DNA of 48,625 nucleotides from an uncultured Alphaproteobacteria bacterium (GCA_902589475.1 CACITD010000016.1:1-48625), one strand, 5' to 3'; shown: positions 24,572 through 33,027, numbered from the stretch's first letter. Program-made: numbers and translations. The notes: a model not told the origin generated them from the letters alone.

Positions 24572-26173
24572 TTGGATACTCCTTTGGACACAATTCCGCA
24601 ACTATTTACTCACGCAGCCAACTCTTATGGCGAGTCAAAAATATACGGGGCGGATGAAATATTTAACTATAGAAACCTTGAACTTGAGGCGCGTAGAATT
24701 GCGCAAGGGTTGACGCAACTTGGTGTAGGTCCGGGTGACAGAGTGGGGTTTTGGCTTCCCAATATTAAGGCATACATAGGGTTATTAGGTGCGTGCGGAC
24801 ATCTTGGTGCGATAGCAGTTGCAATGAACACTAGGTTTCGAAAAGCAGAAATAGAAGATGTTATACGAAGAGTTGAGCCAAAGGTTATCGCATTTGTTTC
24901 AAACATTGGGAGCGCTAATAACATCGATATTATAAACGAAGTTGATTCGAAATTGTTGTCGAAATGCGCTGCGTTAATTCAGTGCGATGGTGAAAAAGTG
25001 GCAGATATTTCGCATGCTAACGTTCGTGCCTATGAAACCTTACGGCTAGGCGAGCCCATAAAATCTTCTTTAGGAGAACCACAATCTCCGTTCTGTATTT
25101 TCAACACTTCCGGAACCACTAGCCTTCCTAAATTTGTCCTTCATAATCAACAACAAGTCGCTCGGCATTCCATCGAAGTAATGGAATTAATGAAGATGAA
25201 AGAAGCCGACACGATGGTGCTGCAATCGTTACCATTCTGCGGTGTTTTTGGATTTATATTTCTGTTGAGTTCAGTGAGCGCGGGCGCGCCGTTTGTGATG
25301 CCGCCTATATTTGAGGCTAAGAGCTGTGCAAAGCAGTTAATGGACTTTAAAGTGACCCATGTTGCGGGAGGCGATGATATGTTTTTTCGTCTGTTGCAGG
25401 AGGGAGAGGCCTTGAGCCAAACTAAGGCCAGTCCATTCCCGGCTTTAAAGTACTGCCCCTACGCCTCTTTTAATTCGGCTTTGGCCGATTTTCCCGCAAC
25501 AGCTGTCGAACGAGGAATACCGTTGATCGCACCATTTGGTATGAGCGAGGTATTTTCTTTCTTCTCACTGAGACATGCAGACGATCCCTTGGAACGGAAA
25601 ACATTAGGCGGCGGGTTCCCAGTTAATAAAGAGGCAAAAGTGCGTGTGCGTGATCCGGAGACGGGTTGTCTTTTAGGTCATGAAGAGGAGGGAGAATTAG
25701 AGATTTGGAGCCCAAATATTTTTGTTGGGTATTATGGCGATGAAGCTTCGACAAAAGCAGCGTTCACAGACGATGGTTTTCTTAAAACCGGCGACCTTGG
25801 AACAACCTGCAGTGACGGTTCATTTACTTATTTGGGGCGAATGGGAGATGTGTTGAGGCTTGGAGGTTTCTTAGTAAATCCCCTGGAAATTGAAACTTTT
25901 TTGTGTAAGCACAAGGTAATTAATGACGCGCAGGTTGTTGCTGTTCCAACAGAAAAAGGTAATAAGCCGGTGGCTTTTATTCTGCGAGAAGAAGGTGCTC
26001 AATTAGACGAAAATGAAATAATCGCTTATTGCAAGCGAGGGCTGGCCGGATTTAAAGTTCCAATTTTTGTTGTAGAAATTGCAAAATTTCCAACAACGCC
26101 AAGTCCAAACGGTACCAAAATACAAAAATCCACACTTAGAAAATTAGCTATTGAGCGTCTTGAGCAAGTCTAG
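24572..26173 (+). CDS. AMP-forming acyl-CoA synthetase / ligase
   Basis: Adenylate-forming enzyme of the ANL superfamily, 533 residues, that activates a carboxylic acid with ATP, usually to its CoA thioester. It shows the P-loop FNTSGTTSLPK (180-187), A5 PFGMSEVF, A7 FLKTGDLG, the hinge GRMGDVLRLGGFLVNPLEIE and a C-terminal Lys in PNGTKIQKSTLRK. Its best start is TTG 24572; no ATG or GTG exists upstream in frame. That frame is the same as the preceding gene's and stays open for 36 codons back to its TAA stop. It closes the molybdoenzyme operon and ends 11 bases from the convergent dehydrogenase gene. The acid is unknown. Confidence 0.85.
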   Translation: MDTPLDTIPQLFTHAANSYGESKIYGADEIFNYRNLELEARRIAQGLTQLGVGPGDRVGFWLPNIKAYIGLLGACGHLGAIAVAMNTRFRKAEIEDVIRRVEPKVIAFVSNIGSANNIDIINEVDSKLLSKCAALIQCDGEKVADISHANVRAYETLRLGEPIKSSLGEPQSPFCIFNTSGTTSLPKFVLHNQQQVARHSIEVMELMKMKEADTMVLQSLPFCGVFGFIFLLSSVSAGAPFVMPPIFEAKSCAKQLMDFKVTHVAGGDDMFFRLLQEGEALSQTKASPFPALKYCPYASFNSALADFPATAVERGIPLIAPFGMSEVFSFFSLRHADDPLERKTLGGGFPVNKEAKVRVRDPETGCLLGHEEEGELEIWSPNIFVGYYGDEASTKAAFTDDGFLKTGDLGTTCSDGSFTYLGRMGDVLRLGGFLVNPLEIETFLCKHKVINDAQVVAVPTEKGNKPVAFILREEGAQLDENEIIAYCKRGLAGFKVPIFVVEIAKFPTTPSPNGTKIQKSTLRKLAIERLEQV

Positions 26174-26184
26174 TGTTCAACTTA

Positions 26185-27189
26185 TTATTTTGTTAGAAAC
26201 TCCAAGTTTTGGCAATTTCTAGTGGAGCCATCTCGTAAGCGTTGAGCTACGGTGGCAACCGCTTTTGACCGTAAGTCGTGAAGGCCGGGAGGACTATAAA
26301 ATGCTGCATGCGGTGTCACCATTAAGCGACCGCGCAACCATTCCTCGTTATTCATGTATGCTTTCAGTAGGGGATGACTTGTATCCGCAGGTTCAATCGG
26401 AAGAACATCTAGTGCAGCACCGGTTGTCAAATTTGATCTTAACGATTCAAACAAGTCATCTAAATTTATAATGGGGCCGCGTGCAGTATTGATAACAATT
26501 GCTTTAGGGCGCATGCGTCCCAGAAGATCCTTATTGATTGCCCCTCTAGTTTCATCCGTGTGAGGGCTGTGGATACTTATTGTGTCGGCACTTTCGAAAA
26601 GTTCTTGCGGCGTTTTTACTCTTTTATATCCGGTAGAAAGTTCTACCCCATCTGGGAGATGCGGGTCATAAAACATAATATTCATATCGAAACCCTGTGC
26701 TCTTCTAGCAGCGGCTAGACCTATTCTCCCTAGGCCAAACACTCCAAAGTTCTTATCGCGAAGTCGATCTATGCAGGGACTTTCAATATACCGCCATAGC
26801 TTTTGGGGGTCTCGCCGCATTAGAATATCGTATTGGTCAAGGCCTCTTCTCAGTGCAAGCATAAGTGCTATAGCATGGTCCGCGACTTCTGTGGTGCCGT
26901 AATCAGGTACTGTGCAAACAGCTATGCCACGTTCGCCAAGTTTCTTCAGATCTAAGCCATCGAAACCAACTCCTCCCCTAACAACAATGGTTGCTTTTTG
27001 CAACTTGGGAAGTGCGGTCATTACGGCGGCTGTTCCTCGATAGGTAACAATTCCATCCGCACGGCCCCAGGCTTCGTCGGTAACATCATCATGATGGTCG
27101 AAAAATTCTAGTTCAATATCTGGACCAACAGCATTTTGTTCAATGTTCTCGTCACCGGAAGTATGCCGATCGGTAATTAAAATACGCAT
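26185..27189 (-). CDS. D-isomer-specific 2-hydroxyacid dehydrogenase (second copy)
   Basis: CtBP/phosphoglycerate dehydrogenase-like NAD enzyme, 334 residues. Rossmann loop GVFGLGRIGLAAARRA, catalytic Arg in NTARGPIINLDD, Glu in LDVLPIEPAD and His in TPHAAFYS are in order. It differs clearly from the family member at 15117-16109, with an N-terminal RHTSGDENIEQN stretch and PPGLHDLRSKAV near the end, so this is not a recent duplication. It is transcribed alone, toward the ligase operon (11-base gap) and divergent from the CoA-transferase genes. It may reduce or oxidise a 2-oxo/hydroxy acid made by the neighbouring modules. No Shine-Dalgarno is obvious. Confidence 0.86.
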   Translation of the reverse strand: MRILITDRHTSGDENIEQNAVGPDIELEFFDHHDDVTDEAWGRADGIVTYRGTAAVMTALPKLQKATIVVRGGVGFDGLDLKKLGERGIAVCTVPDYGTTEVADHAIALMLALRRGLDQYDILMRRDPQKLWRYIESPCIDRLRDKNFGVFGLGRIGLAAARRAQGFDMNIMFYDPHLPDGVELSTGYKRVKTPQELFESADTISIHSPHTDETRGAINKDLLGRMRPKAIVINTARGPIINLDDLFESLRSNLTTGAALDVLPIEPADTSHPLLKAYMNNEEWLRGRLMVTPHAAFYSPPGLHDLRSKAVATVAQRLRDGSTRNCQNLEFLTK

Positions 27190-27261
27190 TGGTAATCCAA
27201 AAATCTAGCAGGTTAAGTATATAATGGTAAGTCTACCAGTGTTATTTCAAATAAAAAAGAC

Positions 27262-27396
27262 ATGCAAGTTAGATTTAAAATTCGAAATAGAAACAATACA
27301 ATGATGATTGTTCGGTGGCGTATAGTTGCATATCTGATAATAATATCGTTTGTTGGGTATAACTTGGGTGAACGTTTGTTTAGAGAAAATATTTAG
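27262..27396 (+). CDS. Possible small membrane protein, 44 residues
   Basis: Open frame of 44 codons with a basic amino end (RFKIRNRNN), one hydrophobic segment (IVAYLIIISFVGYNLG) and a charged tail (ERLFRENI). A second in-frame ATG pair is at 27301. No Shine-Dalgarno precedes either start and I recognise no family. The topology, with positive residues then a helix, would suit a single-pass protein, but a chance frame in AT-rich spacer DNA is equally likely. Confidence 0.2.
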   Translation: MQVRFKIRNRNNTMMIVRWRIVAYLIIISFVGYNLGERLFRENI

Positions 27397-27475
27397 TGCG
27401 ACCTTACAAAAATTTTTTTTGTTGCGTTTTTAAGAGTTGATATAAGTTTGGGTTTTTAATTTCTTTGCACACACT

Positions 27476-27481
27476 TATAAT
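27476..27481 (+). promoter_or_regulatory. -10 box TATAAT before CoA-transferase genes
   Basis: Consensus -10 hexamer 49 bases upstream of the CoA-transferase A start. The T-rich stretch TTTTTA at 27453-27458 would be the -35 and is weak. An ACTGGTAG copy (27493-27500) follows just after the likely start site. Confidence 0.3.
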
Positions 27482-27530
27482 AATGGTTATCTACTGGTAG
27501 CCTCTTGAGGTATCATTTTTGGAGTAGGAT

Positions 27531-28226
27531 ATGAAGAAAGTTTTCTCAAGCGCAGAAGAGGCCCTGAATGGCGTTCTCAAAGATGGAATGACAATCGCGG
27601 CTGGAGGTTTTGGTCTCTGCGGTATTCCAGAAAATTTAATTGCTGCTATCAAAAGCTCCGGTGTGAAAGAGCTAACAATAGCGTCTAATAACGCAGGAGT
27701 GGACGATTTTGGGCTGGGTTTACTGCTTCAAGATCGTCAAGTAAAAAAAATGATATCATCCTATGTTGGCGAGAATGATCTTTTTATGCAGCAATATTTG
27801 GCGGGGGAACTTGAAATAGAGTTTAATCCCCAAGGAACCCTTGCTGAACGCCTCCGTGCCGGTGGAGCCGGTATACCAGGTTTTTATACGGCTACTGGAG
27901 TAGGTACAAAGATAGCAGAAGGCAAAGAAACTAAGGAGTTTGACGGTAAGACCTACGTTCTGGAGCGAGGTTTAAGGGCTGATTTGGCTATCGTTAAAGC
28001 TTGGAAAGGTGATGCCCAAGGAAATCTCACATATAGCAAGACGGCAATGAATTTCAATCCGGAATGCGCAACCGCAGGAAAAATAACGATAGCTGAGGTG
28101 GAAGAAATAGTTCCTGTTGGATCTCTAGATAAGATGCAAATTCACACACCAGGCGTATACGTGCAAAGAATTTTTGCTGCAAATCATGAAAAAAGAATAG
28201 AGCAACGTACAACACGTGCGGCTTAA
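27531..28226 (+). CDS. scoA: 3-oxoacid CoA-transferase subunit A
   Basis: Alpha subunit of a two-subunit family I CoA-transferase, 231 residues. It moves CoA from succinyl-CoA (or acetyl-CoA) to a 3-oxoacid. Family features are the opening SSAEEALNGVLKDGMTIAAGGFGLCGIP, the oxyanion-hole stretch STAS-like IASNNAGVDDFGLG, and FNPQGTLAERLRAGGAGIPGFYT. GGAGTAGG precedes the ATG and subunit B follows after 15 bases. The sequence fits succinyl-CoA:acetoacetate transferase best; 3-oxoadipate transferase (PcaI) is a close alternative, made plausible by the thiolase at 39048. It is divergent from the second hydroxyacid dehydrogenase. Confidence 0.9.
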   Translation: MKKVFSSAEEALNGVLKDGMTIAAGGFGLCGIPENLIAAIKSSGVKELTIASNNAGVDDFGLGLLLQDRQVKKMISSYVGENDLFMQQYLAGELEIEFNPQGTLAERLRAGGAGIPGFYTATGVGTKIAEGKETKEFDGKTYVLERGLRADLAIVKAWKGDAQGNLTYSKTAMNFNPECATAGKITIAEVEEIVPVGSLDKMQIHTPGVYVQRIFAANHEKRIEQRTTRAA

Positions 28227-28241
28227 TGGAGGTTTAAACTT

Positions 28242-28874
28242 ATGCCCTGGGATAGGAATGACATGGCTGCTAGAGCAGCTCAAGAATTGGAAGATGGTTT
28301 TTACGTTAATTTAGGAATAGGGATCCCTACTCTTGTATCGAATTATGTTCCCGAAGATTATGATATTACGCTCCAGTCGGAGAATGGCATGCTTGGTATG
28401 GGGCCCTTTCCCACAGAGGAAGAGATTGATGCAGATTTAATAAACGCAGGCAAACAAACGGTCACTGAATTAGACAGGACCAGCTATTTTTCGTCTTCGC
28501 AAAGTTTCGCGATGATAAGAGGCGGCCATATAAATTTATCAATTCTTGGGGCAATGGAAGTTTCCGAAACGGGCGATCTAGCTAATTGGATGATACCAGG
28601 ACGTCTCGTAAAAGGCATGGGAGGCGCCATGGATCTAGTAGCTGGCGTGCAAAGAATAGTCATAATAATGGATCATGCTAACAAAGCGGGCGAATCAAAG
28701 CTTCTTAAGAAATGCAGCTTACCATTAACTGGCCAAGGCGTTGTAGACCGCATCATTACCAACTTGGGTGTTTTTGATGTCGTGGAGGGTGGACTAAAGG
28801 TTATTGAATTAGCTCCTGAGGTTACCATGGAGGAAGTTCGTAACAAAACTGAAGCAACAATAGTGGGCTCGTAG
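28242..28874 (+). CDS. scoB: 3-oxoacid CoA-transferase subunit B
   Basis: Beta subunit carrying the catalytic glutamate, 210 residues. The nucleophile lies in LQSENGMLGMGPFP. Other signatures are FYVNLGIGIPTLVSNYVP, DRTSYFSSSQSFAMIRGGH, the HINLSILGAMEVSETGDLANWMIPG run read in two parts, and KKCSLPLTGQGVVDRIIT. GGAGG precedes the ATG by nine bases. Together with subunit A it makes a complete enzyme for ketone-body or 3-oxoadipate activation. It ends 35 bases from the convergent nitronate monooxygenase-like gene, without a terminator hairpin between them. Confidence 0.9.
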   Translation: MPWDRNDMAARAAQELEDGFYVNLGIGIPTLVSNYVPEDYDITLQSENGMLGMGPFPTEEEIDADLINAGKQTVTELDRTSYFSSSQSFAMIRGGHINLSILGAMEVSETGDLANWMIPGRLVKGMGGAMDLVAGVQRIVIIMDHANKAGESKLLKKCSLPLTGQGVVDRIITNLGVFDVVEGGLKVIELAPEVTMEEVRNKTEATIVGS

Positions 28875-28909
28875 TTTAGGAATTACAGACAAATTTTGGC
28901 GATATACAC

Positions 28910-29914
28910 CTAACCCGTTTTCCAAGTCCTCAACCCACTAAGTCGTTCCAGCGCCGCAGCTGCTTCATCAATTAAAGTGTCGTAAATTTGTTCCATTGGT
29001 TGCACCGAGTCAGCAAAAACCGCTGATTGTCCCATGGATAACAGAGCTTTGTTCCAGTCCCCACTTTTATAGGCATCAAAAGCATTCGCTCCTTTTACAT
29101 ACGGCCAATATTGATCAAAATCCTCTATCCCATCCAACTCAAGACTCTGTACAGCCCGCGCAAACTCATTATTTATCACGCGAGATGTATTTCTAAATGA
29201 ACTCATTACTAATGTACTGTCAGCAGCTCCTGAATTAACAATTTGTTTCTTTACTTCTGCATGCGACCAAACTTCTTCCGCGACTAACACCCTCGTGCCA
29301 ATAAGGACCCCATCTGCACCCATGCCTAAAACAGCTGCGAGTTGTCGTCCATGGCCAATGCCACCGCCAATGACAACAGGTATATCTATTTGCTCGGGAC
29401 CAAGAACGCTGTGTATCATACTACTAACAAGTTCAAGTCCCGGATGTCCACCGCATTCAGCACCAACAATTGTTACTGCATCGATATCCAACTTAGTTGC
29501 CGCAGATAAGGCGTGTCTAACCGTAGAGACTTTATGAAGGACTATCGATCCAGCTTCCTTGAGTTTTGGAAGCAAGGTCGTTGGCGGCAACCCCGCAGTT
29601 TCAAAAAATCTCACACCCTCATCTAGAGCTATTTTTAAATGGCCTTCCAAAACCTCATTTTCTTCAGCTCGCATAGACTGATAGAGATTTACTCCGATTG
29701 GTTTGCCTGAGGTTAATGAAAGCGCTTTCTCTAATTCATCCTTAAATTGAATGGGATCAGGAAACGTTTTAGCCGTTAAAAAACCCATGCCCCCAGCATT
29801 TACAGCGGCCGCTGTATAATTGGCGTCTGCAAGCCACATTAATCCCCCACATAATATAGGGTGTTCAATATTGAATAATTTAGTGATGCGTGTTGAAAAT
29901 AGAGGTTCTCTCAA
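28910..29914 (-). CDS. Nitronate monooxygenase family flavoprotein
   Basis: FMN-dependent TIM barrel of the NMO/2-nitropropane dioxygenase family, 334 residues. It opens with the barrel motif FNIEHPILCGGLMWLADANY. The catalytic or flavin segment VGAECGGHPGLE contains the conserved His. IPVVIGGGIGHGRQLAAVLGMGADGVLIGTR is the phosphate-binding part, read across two strands. The start is TTG 29914 with AGGAG eight bases upstream. Family members oxidise alkyl nitronates, including 3-nitropropionate, but others are enoyl reductases or unknown, so the reaction is uncertain. It precedes no other gene in its direction within 35 bases. Confidence 0.82.
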   Translation of the reverse strand: MREPLFSTRITKLFNIEHPILCGGLMWLADANYTAAAVNAGGMGFLTAKTFPDPIQFKDELEKALSLTSGKPIGVNLYQSMRAEENEVLEGHLKIALDEGVRFFETAGLPPTTLLPKLKEAGSIVLHKVSTVRHALSAATKLDIDAVTIVGAECGGHPGLELVSSMIHSVLGPEQIDIPVVIGGGIGHGRQLAAVLGMGADGVLIGTRVLVAEEVWSHAEVKKQIVNSGAADSTLVMSSFRNTSRVINNEFARAVQSLELDGIEDFDQYWPYVKGANAFDAYKSGDWNKALLSMGQSAVFADSVQPMEQIYDTLIDEAAAALERLSGLRTWKTG

Positions 29915-29972
29915 AGCTTAAACTCCTAGTGTTCAGTAAAAATATTATTTGGCTAGTTTAATCTAGCCGACC

Positions 29973-31019
29973 TTAAACCGTCGCTATTGGGGACGGTGGT
30001 GATCCTACTGCACCGGGTAATCGAAGCGGCGGAGCTGTTAGTAGAAACCTATTTCTTTTGTTTTTGCGCAACCAATCTCGCAAAGGCGTAAGGTAAAACA
30101 TTTCGCCAATGTGTATCCCAAGCTTAAAGATACATAATTCATGCAGAGGCAACATCGCTATAGGGTTGGTTCCTGTGGGGAGCGGTGAACTTACGTCTTC
30201 AATTCCATAGTTATCTGCAATAATAACTGAAATCCCGCTATCTCTTATCCAATCTTGCAACTTTTCATCTCGGCCATCAAGACAAGCGAAAGTATTGTGT
30301 AAATCATGCTCATTGGGGTTTTTCTTCATATCCATTAAACCCTGAGCAAATCCCGTGTGAAAACACGCCATGTCACCCTCTTCAATCTCTATATTATCTT
30401 CTTCTAATATTCTCATTAGCTCGTCGTAACCAACAAGGACCCTGTCTCGCCCATGACGCTGTTCAAGATCGACTAATACCCCTCGGCCTTGAACGCAGGC
30501 TTCGGCCATATTTTCGATGCCTAGAGCCTTGGCATTTGAACCTTCGAATTTTGTAAACTCGTCAGCCTCGATTTTTTCTTTAGGCGAAACAATATGCTCG
30601 TCACCTCTCCAACCATTGTAATAGACCACTTCTGGTTTTCCATCTCCATCAGCATCAAACCATCCCCCCACATGGCAAAGGCTATCCCACTGTGTCGAAT
30701 ATTGAAGACAGATTAATGCGGCGTCGTCGCAAACGACATCCGTAAGACGTGGGTCGCTAATATGTAATGGAAGATTAAAGTTGGCTAAGCCGCCCCTTTG
30801 GGTTGCAAATAAACGCGGGGGAAAGCGGCGGGGATTAAGTAAGCGGCCGCCCGGGTAGTCAAGAGGGAGGGACAGACAAAATCTCTCGCCTGTTTTTACT
30901 TCCCTGACAGCTCTAACTACTCTTTCTGGTGTTAATAAATTTAAACGCCCTTTTTGATCATCTGGACCAAATTCGCCCCAATTCGAACCGTCTGGTCTGT
31001 TTTTCCATCTTTGAGTCAT
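29973..31019 (-). CDS. Cyclase family protein (kynurenine formamidase-like fold)
   Basis: Putative metal-dependent hydrolase of the cyclase superfamily, 348 residues. The normal zinc motif HxGTHxDxxxH is replaced by STQWDSLCHVGG, as in a divergent branch. Asp and the second His remain, while the first HxGTH part is changed. It contains GRGVLVDLEQRHG, EEGDMACFHTGFAQG and a final IADNYGIEDVSSP region that resembles the substrate pocket of the family. GGGAAGAAG precedes the ATG. Known members open formylkynurenine, isatin or similar amides and lactones. It starts 58 bases upstream of the nitronate monooxygenase-like gene, so the two may be one unit. The substrate is unknown. Confidence 0.8.
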   Translation of the reverse strand: MTQRWKNRPDGSNWGEFGPDDQKGRLNLLTPERVVRAVREVKTGERFCLSLPLDYPGGRLLNPRRFPPRLFATQRGGLANFNLPLHISDPRLTDVVCDDAALICLQYSTQWDSLCHVGGWFDADGDGKPEVVYYNGWRGDEHIVSPKEKIEADEFTKFEGSNAKALGIENMAEACVQGRGVLVDLEQRHGRDRVLVGYDELMRILEEDNIEIEEGDMACFHTGFAQGLMDMKKNPNEHDLHNTFACLDGRDEKLQDWIRDSGISVIIADNYGIEDVSSPLPTGTNPIAMLPLHELCIFKLGIHIGEMFYLTPLRDWLRKNKRNRFLLTAPPLRLPGAVGSPPSPIATV

Positions 31020-31095
31020 TTTCTTCTTCCCAGTCGTGCAATTAATTATCCTGTAATTTCAATCGAGGTGTGACAAGAGTTTATATAAAGCATTA

Positions 31096-31130
31096 CACTA
31101 TTGAATAGTGCGAATCTTTTTTGAAAGATT
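31096..31130. promoter_or_regulatory. Two adjacent dyads upstream of the EamA gene
   Basis: CACTATT-G-AATAGTG (31096-31110) is a 7-base perfect palindrome with a one-base centre. Two bases later AATCTTT-TTTG-AAAGATT (31113-31130) forms a 7-base stem with a 4-base loop. They follow an AT-rich TATAAA box near 31083, so they could be an operator plus leader hairpin. Function is inferred. Confidence 0.4.
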
Positions 31131-31156
31131 AACGACAGTTGAAAAATATCCTCTCG

Positions 31157-32014
31157 ATGCAATCAAATACAGTAATTGGAATTTTGATCATGATTCTAGG
31201 CATGATCATTCTCGCAAGTACCGATGCAATATCTAAGTATCTAACAGTTACTTTTGCTGTAATTCAGATTTTATGGATACGGTATATGGTCTTTGCTGTT
31301 ATAGGCACTCTCGTCGTTTTAAAAAAACATGGCGTTTCAGGACTACGCACAAAAAGGCCTTTTGCTCAAATTTTAAGAGGGCTCTTGCTTACCGGAACAA
31401 ACTGCATGGCAGTTTTTGCCTTGAGTCTAATGCCGATAGCGGATGCGCATGCAATCTTGGCCATGGCACCACTCTTAGTGACTGCCGCTTCTGCTCCCTT
31501 ATTAGGCGAGATAATAAGTTTAAAAAGATGGATGGCAGTGCTCTTTGGTTTCTTAGGTGTAATCATAATTTTGCGGCCGGGAATAGGAGTTTTTGACCCG
31601 ATTGCTTTAATCCCGCTAGGTGTAGCAGTTATGTTTAGTGCTTATACCATTTTAACTAAAGTGATTAGTAGAGATGATACAAATGAAACAACTCTTTTTT
31701 ATACGGGCATTGTAGGTCTGGTTTCGCTCTCTTTAATCGGGCCATTTTTTTGGATTGGCCCATCCATGGTTGACTGGTTTTGGCTTCTTTTGGCTGCCTT
31801 ATTTGGTTCACTGGCGCACGTATTCATTATCACGGCGCTCCATTTGGCGCCTGCTAGTGCACTTCAGCCATTTAATTACACAATGTTAATATGGGCCACA
31901 TTTCTAGGGTATCTTGTCTTTGGAGACTTCCCTGACGAATGGACTGTCACAGGCGCTGCTGCGATTGTAATTAGTGGTTTGTTAGCATGGCATTGGGAAC
32001 GTAAAGGAATTTAA
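31157..32014 (+). CDS. EamA/DMT family transporter
   Basis: Ten-segment drug/metabolite transporter, 285 residues, with the two EamA repeats. The first has ILASTDAISKYLTV and the conserved LSLMPIADAHAILAMAPLLV. The second has LGVAVMFSAYTILTKVIS and ends LQPFNYTMLIWATFLGYLVFG. Such carriers mostly export amino acids or metabolites. I use ATG 31157; a TTG at 31139 is in frame and neither has a Shine-Dalgarno. It is divergent from the cyclase gene and converges on the Gfo/Idh gene with a 3-base gap. The cargo is unknown. Confidence 0.87.
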   Translation: MQSNTVIGILIMILGMIILASTDAISKYLTVTFAVIQILWIRYMVFAVIGTLVVLKKHGVSGLRTKRPFAQILRGLLLTGTNCMAVFALSLMPIADAHAILAMAPLLVTAASAPLLGEIISLKRWMAVLFGFLGVIIILRPGIGVFDPIALIPLGVAVMFSAYTILTKVISRDDTNETTLFYTGIVGLVSLSLIGPFFWIGPSMVDWFWLLLAALFGSLAHVFIITALHLAPASALQPFNYTMLIWATFLGYLVFGDFPDEWTVTGAAAIVISGLLAWHWERKGI

Positions 32015-32017
32015 GAG

Positions 32018-32980
32018 TTACGCAACCAATAGTCTTTCAATAATTTTCTGAACAGACAGTGCTGTGCGGGCGTCAGCCAATGGCTGGGGACGGCCTTCTA
32101 GAAGGTTGACTATATTATCTAGCTGCCGCTGCAATGTTTCCGTGCGCGGGTCTGATTGAGTTTTTGAAATCGTTGACCATTTTTCGTTTTCAGAAATTTC
32201 CAATAGGTAGAAGTCACTTATTTTAGCGCTTTTTTTTGCACCCCAAATGGTGATTTCTTGCCTGTCCGGACCATGACCACCACATGACCCAAAAATATTT
32301 ATCGGTATTGTTCCACATACCAATTTTGCCTGTAGGTGTGTTTCGCATAACGCAGAATCATCTGGGTAGGTGGGGTGTGAGAAATTTACCTTAGCTTCGC
32401 CAAACAATCTTTCTACTACAAAAATGAAATGTGATAGCACTTCGCGAATATAACCGCCAGAAGCTTTAAACCGGAGCCAGTCTGCCTCCACTTGCCAAGT
32501 TCTTGGCCATTGTTGATATTGTAAAATTATATCTACACCTTCGACTTTTCCGAGCTCGTCATTATTCAAAAGTTCTTGAACTTCCTCTATCGCTTCACTT
32601 GAGGCTTGAACAAAATTAACTGCATTAATGTGGTCCTTTTGTTCTAAGAGTTCAACGAGGCCCTCACTCCCCTGAACATCAACACCAAGAGGTTTTTCTA
32701 GATATAGTGGAATTGAAGCGTCTATTGCTTGTAAAGCATATTGCTTGTGAAATTCTGGGGGGCATGCGATGTAGAGGAGATCAGGTTTAACCCCGTTTAT
32801 AAGTTGCTCGGGCGTCTCGCTATAATGTATATCCTGAAATTCTTGCTTTGTTGCTGTTAACGATTTGCTAGATGGATCCCACACTGAAGAGACTTTGAAT
32901 GCCGGATGTTTAGCAAAGTTCGCTATCATTCGTCGACCCATAATTCCTAATCCTATAATTCCGGCATTATATTGCTTCAT
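32018..32980 (-). CDS. Gfo/Idh/MocA family oxidoreductase
   Basis: NAD(P)-dependent oxidoreductase of 320 residues. The N-terminal Rossmann motif is GIIGLGIMGRRMI, the signature Lys is in LYLEKPLGV, and the C-terminal alpha/beta domain contains WLRFKASGGYIREVLSHFIF. Family members act on sugars, inositols, trans-dihydrodiols and biliverdin. ATG 32980 is chosen because TAGGA lies six bases upstream; ATG 32986 is too close to it. It is transcribed in the same direction as the gamma-glutamyltransferase-like gene (47 bases upstream), possibly as one unit. No substrate can be named. Confidence 0.84.
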   Translation of the reverse strand: MKQYNAGIIGLGIMGRRMIANFAKHPAFKVSSVWDPSSKSLTATKQEFQDIHYSETPEQLINGVKPDLLYIACPPEFHKQYALQAIDASIPLYLEKPLGVDVQGSEGLVELLEQKDHINAVNFVQASSEAIEEVQELLNNDELGKVEGVDIILQYQQWPRTWQVEADWLRFKASGGYIREVLSHFIFVVERLFGEAKVNFSHPTYPDDSALCETHLQAKLVCGTIPINIFGSCGGHGPDRQEITIWGAKKSAKISDFYLLEISENEKWSTISKTQSDPRTETLQRQLDNIVNLLEGRPQPLADARTALSVQKIIERLLVA

Positions 32981-33027
32981 GAACATTCCTAATTAGTGAT
33001 AAATGTATCTTGTTTAGTTTAAGGGAC

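Larger units (their letters stand above)
27190..27530. other. 341-base divergent spacer
   Basis: The only spacer over 300 bases. It holds a 44-codon open frame (27262-27396), an 8-base inverted repeat (CTACCAGT at 27233-27240 and ACTGGTAG at 27493-27500) close to each flanking gene, and a perfect -10 TATAAT at 27476-27481 before the CoA-transferase operon. AT-rich runs with T tracts lie between. I see no structured RNA or tRNA. Confidence 0.4.

Noticed and set aside
27501-27510. CCTC-TT-GAGG dyad before the CoA-transferase gene
   Set aside because: Only four base pairs on each side and no extension when the flanks are paired.
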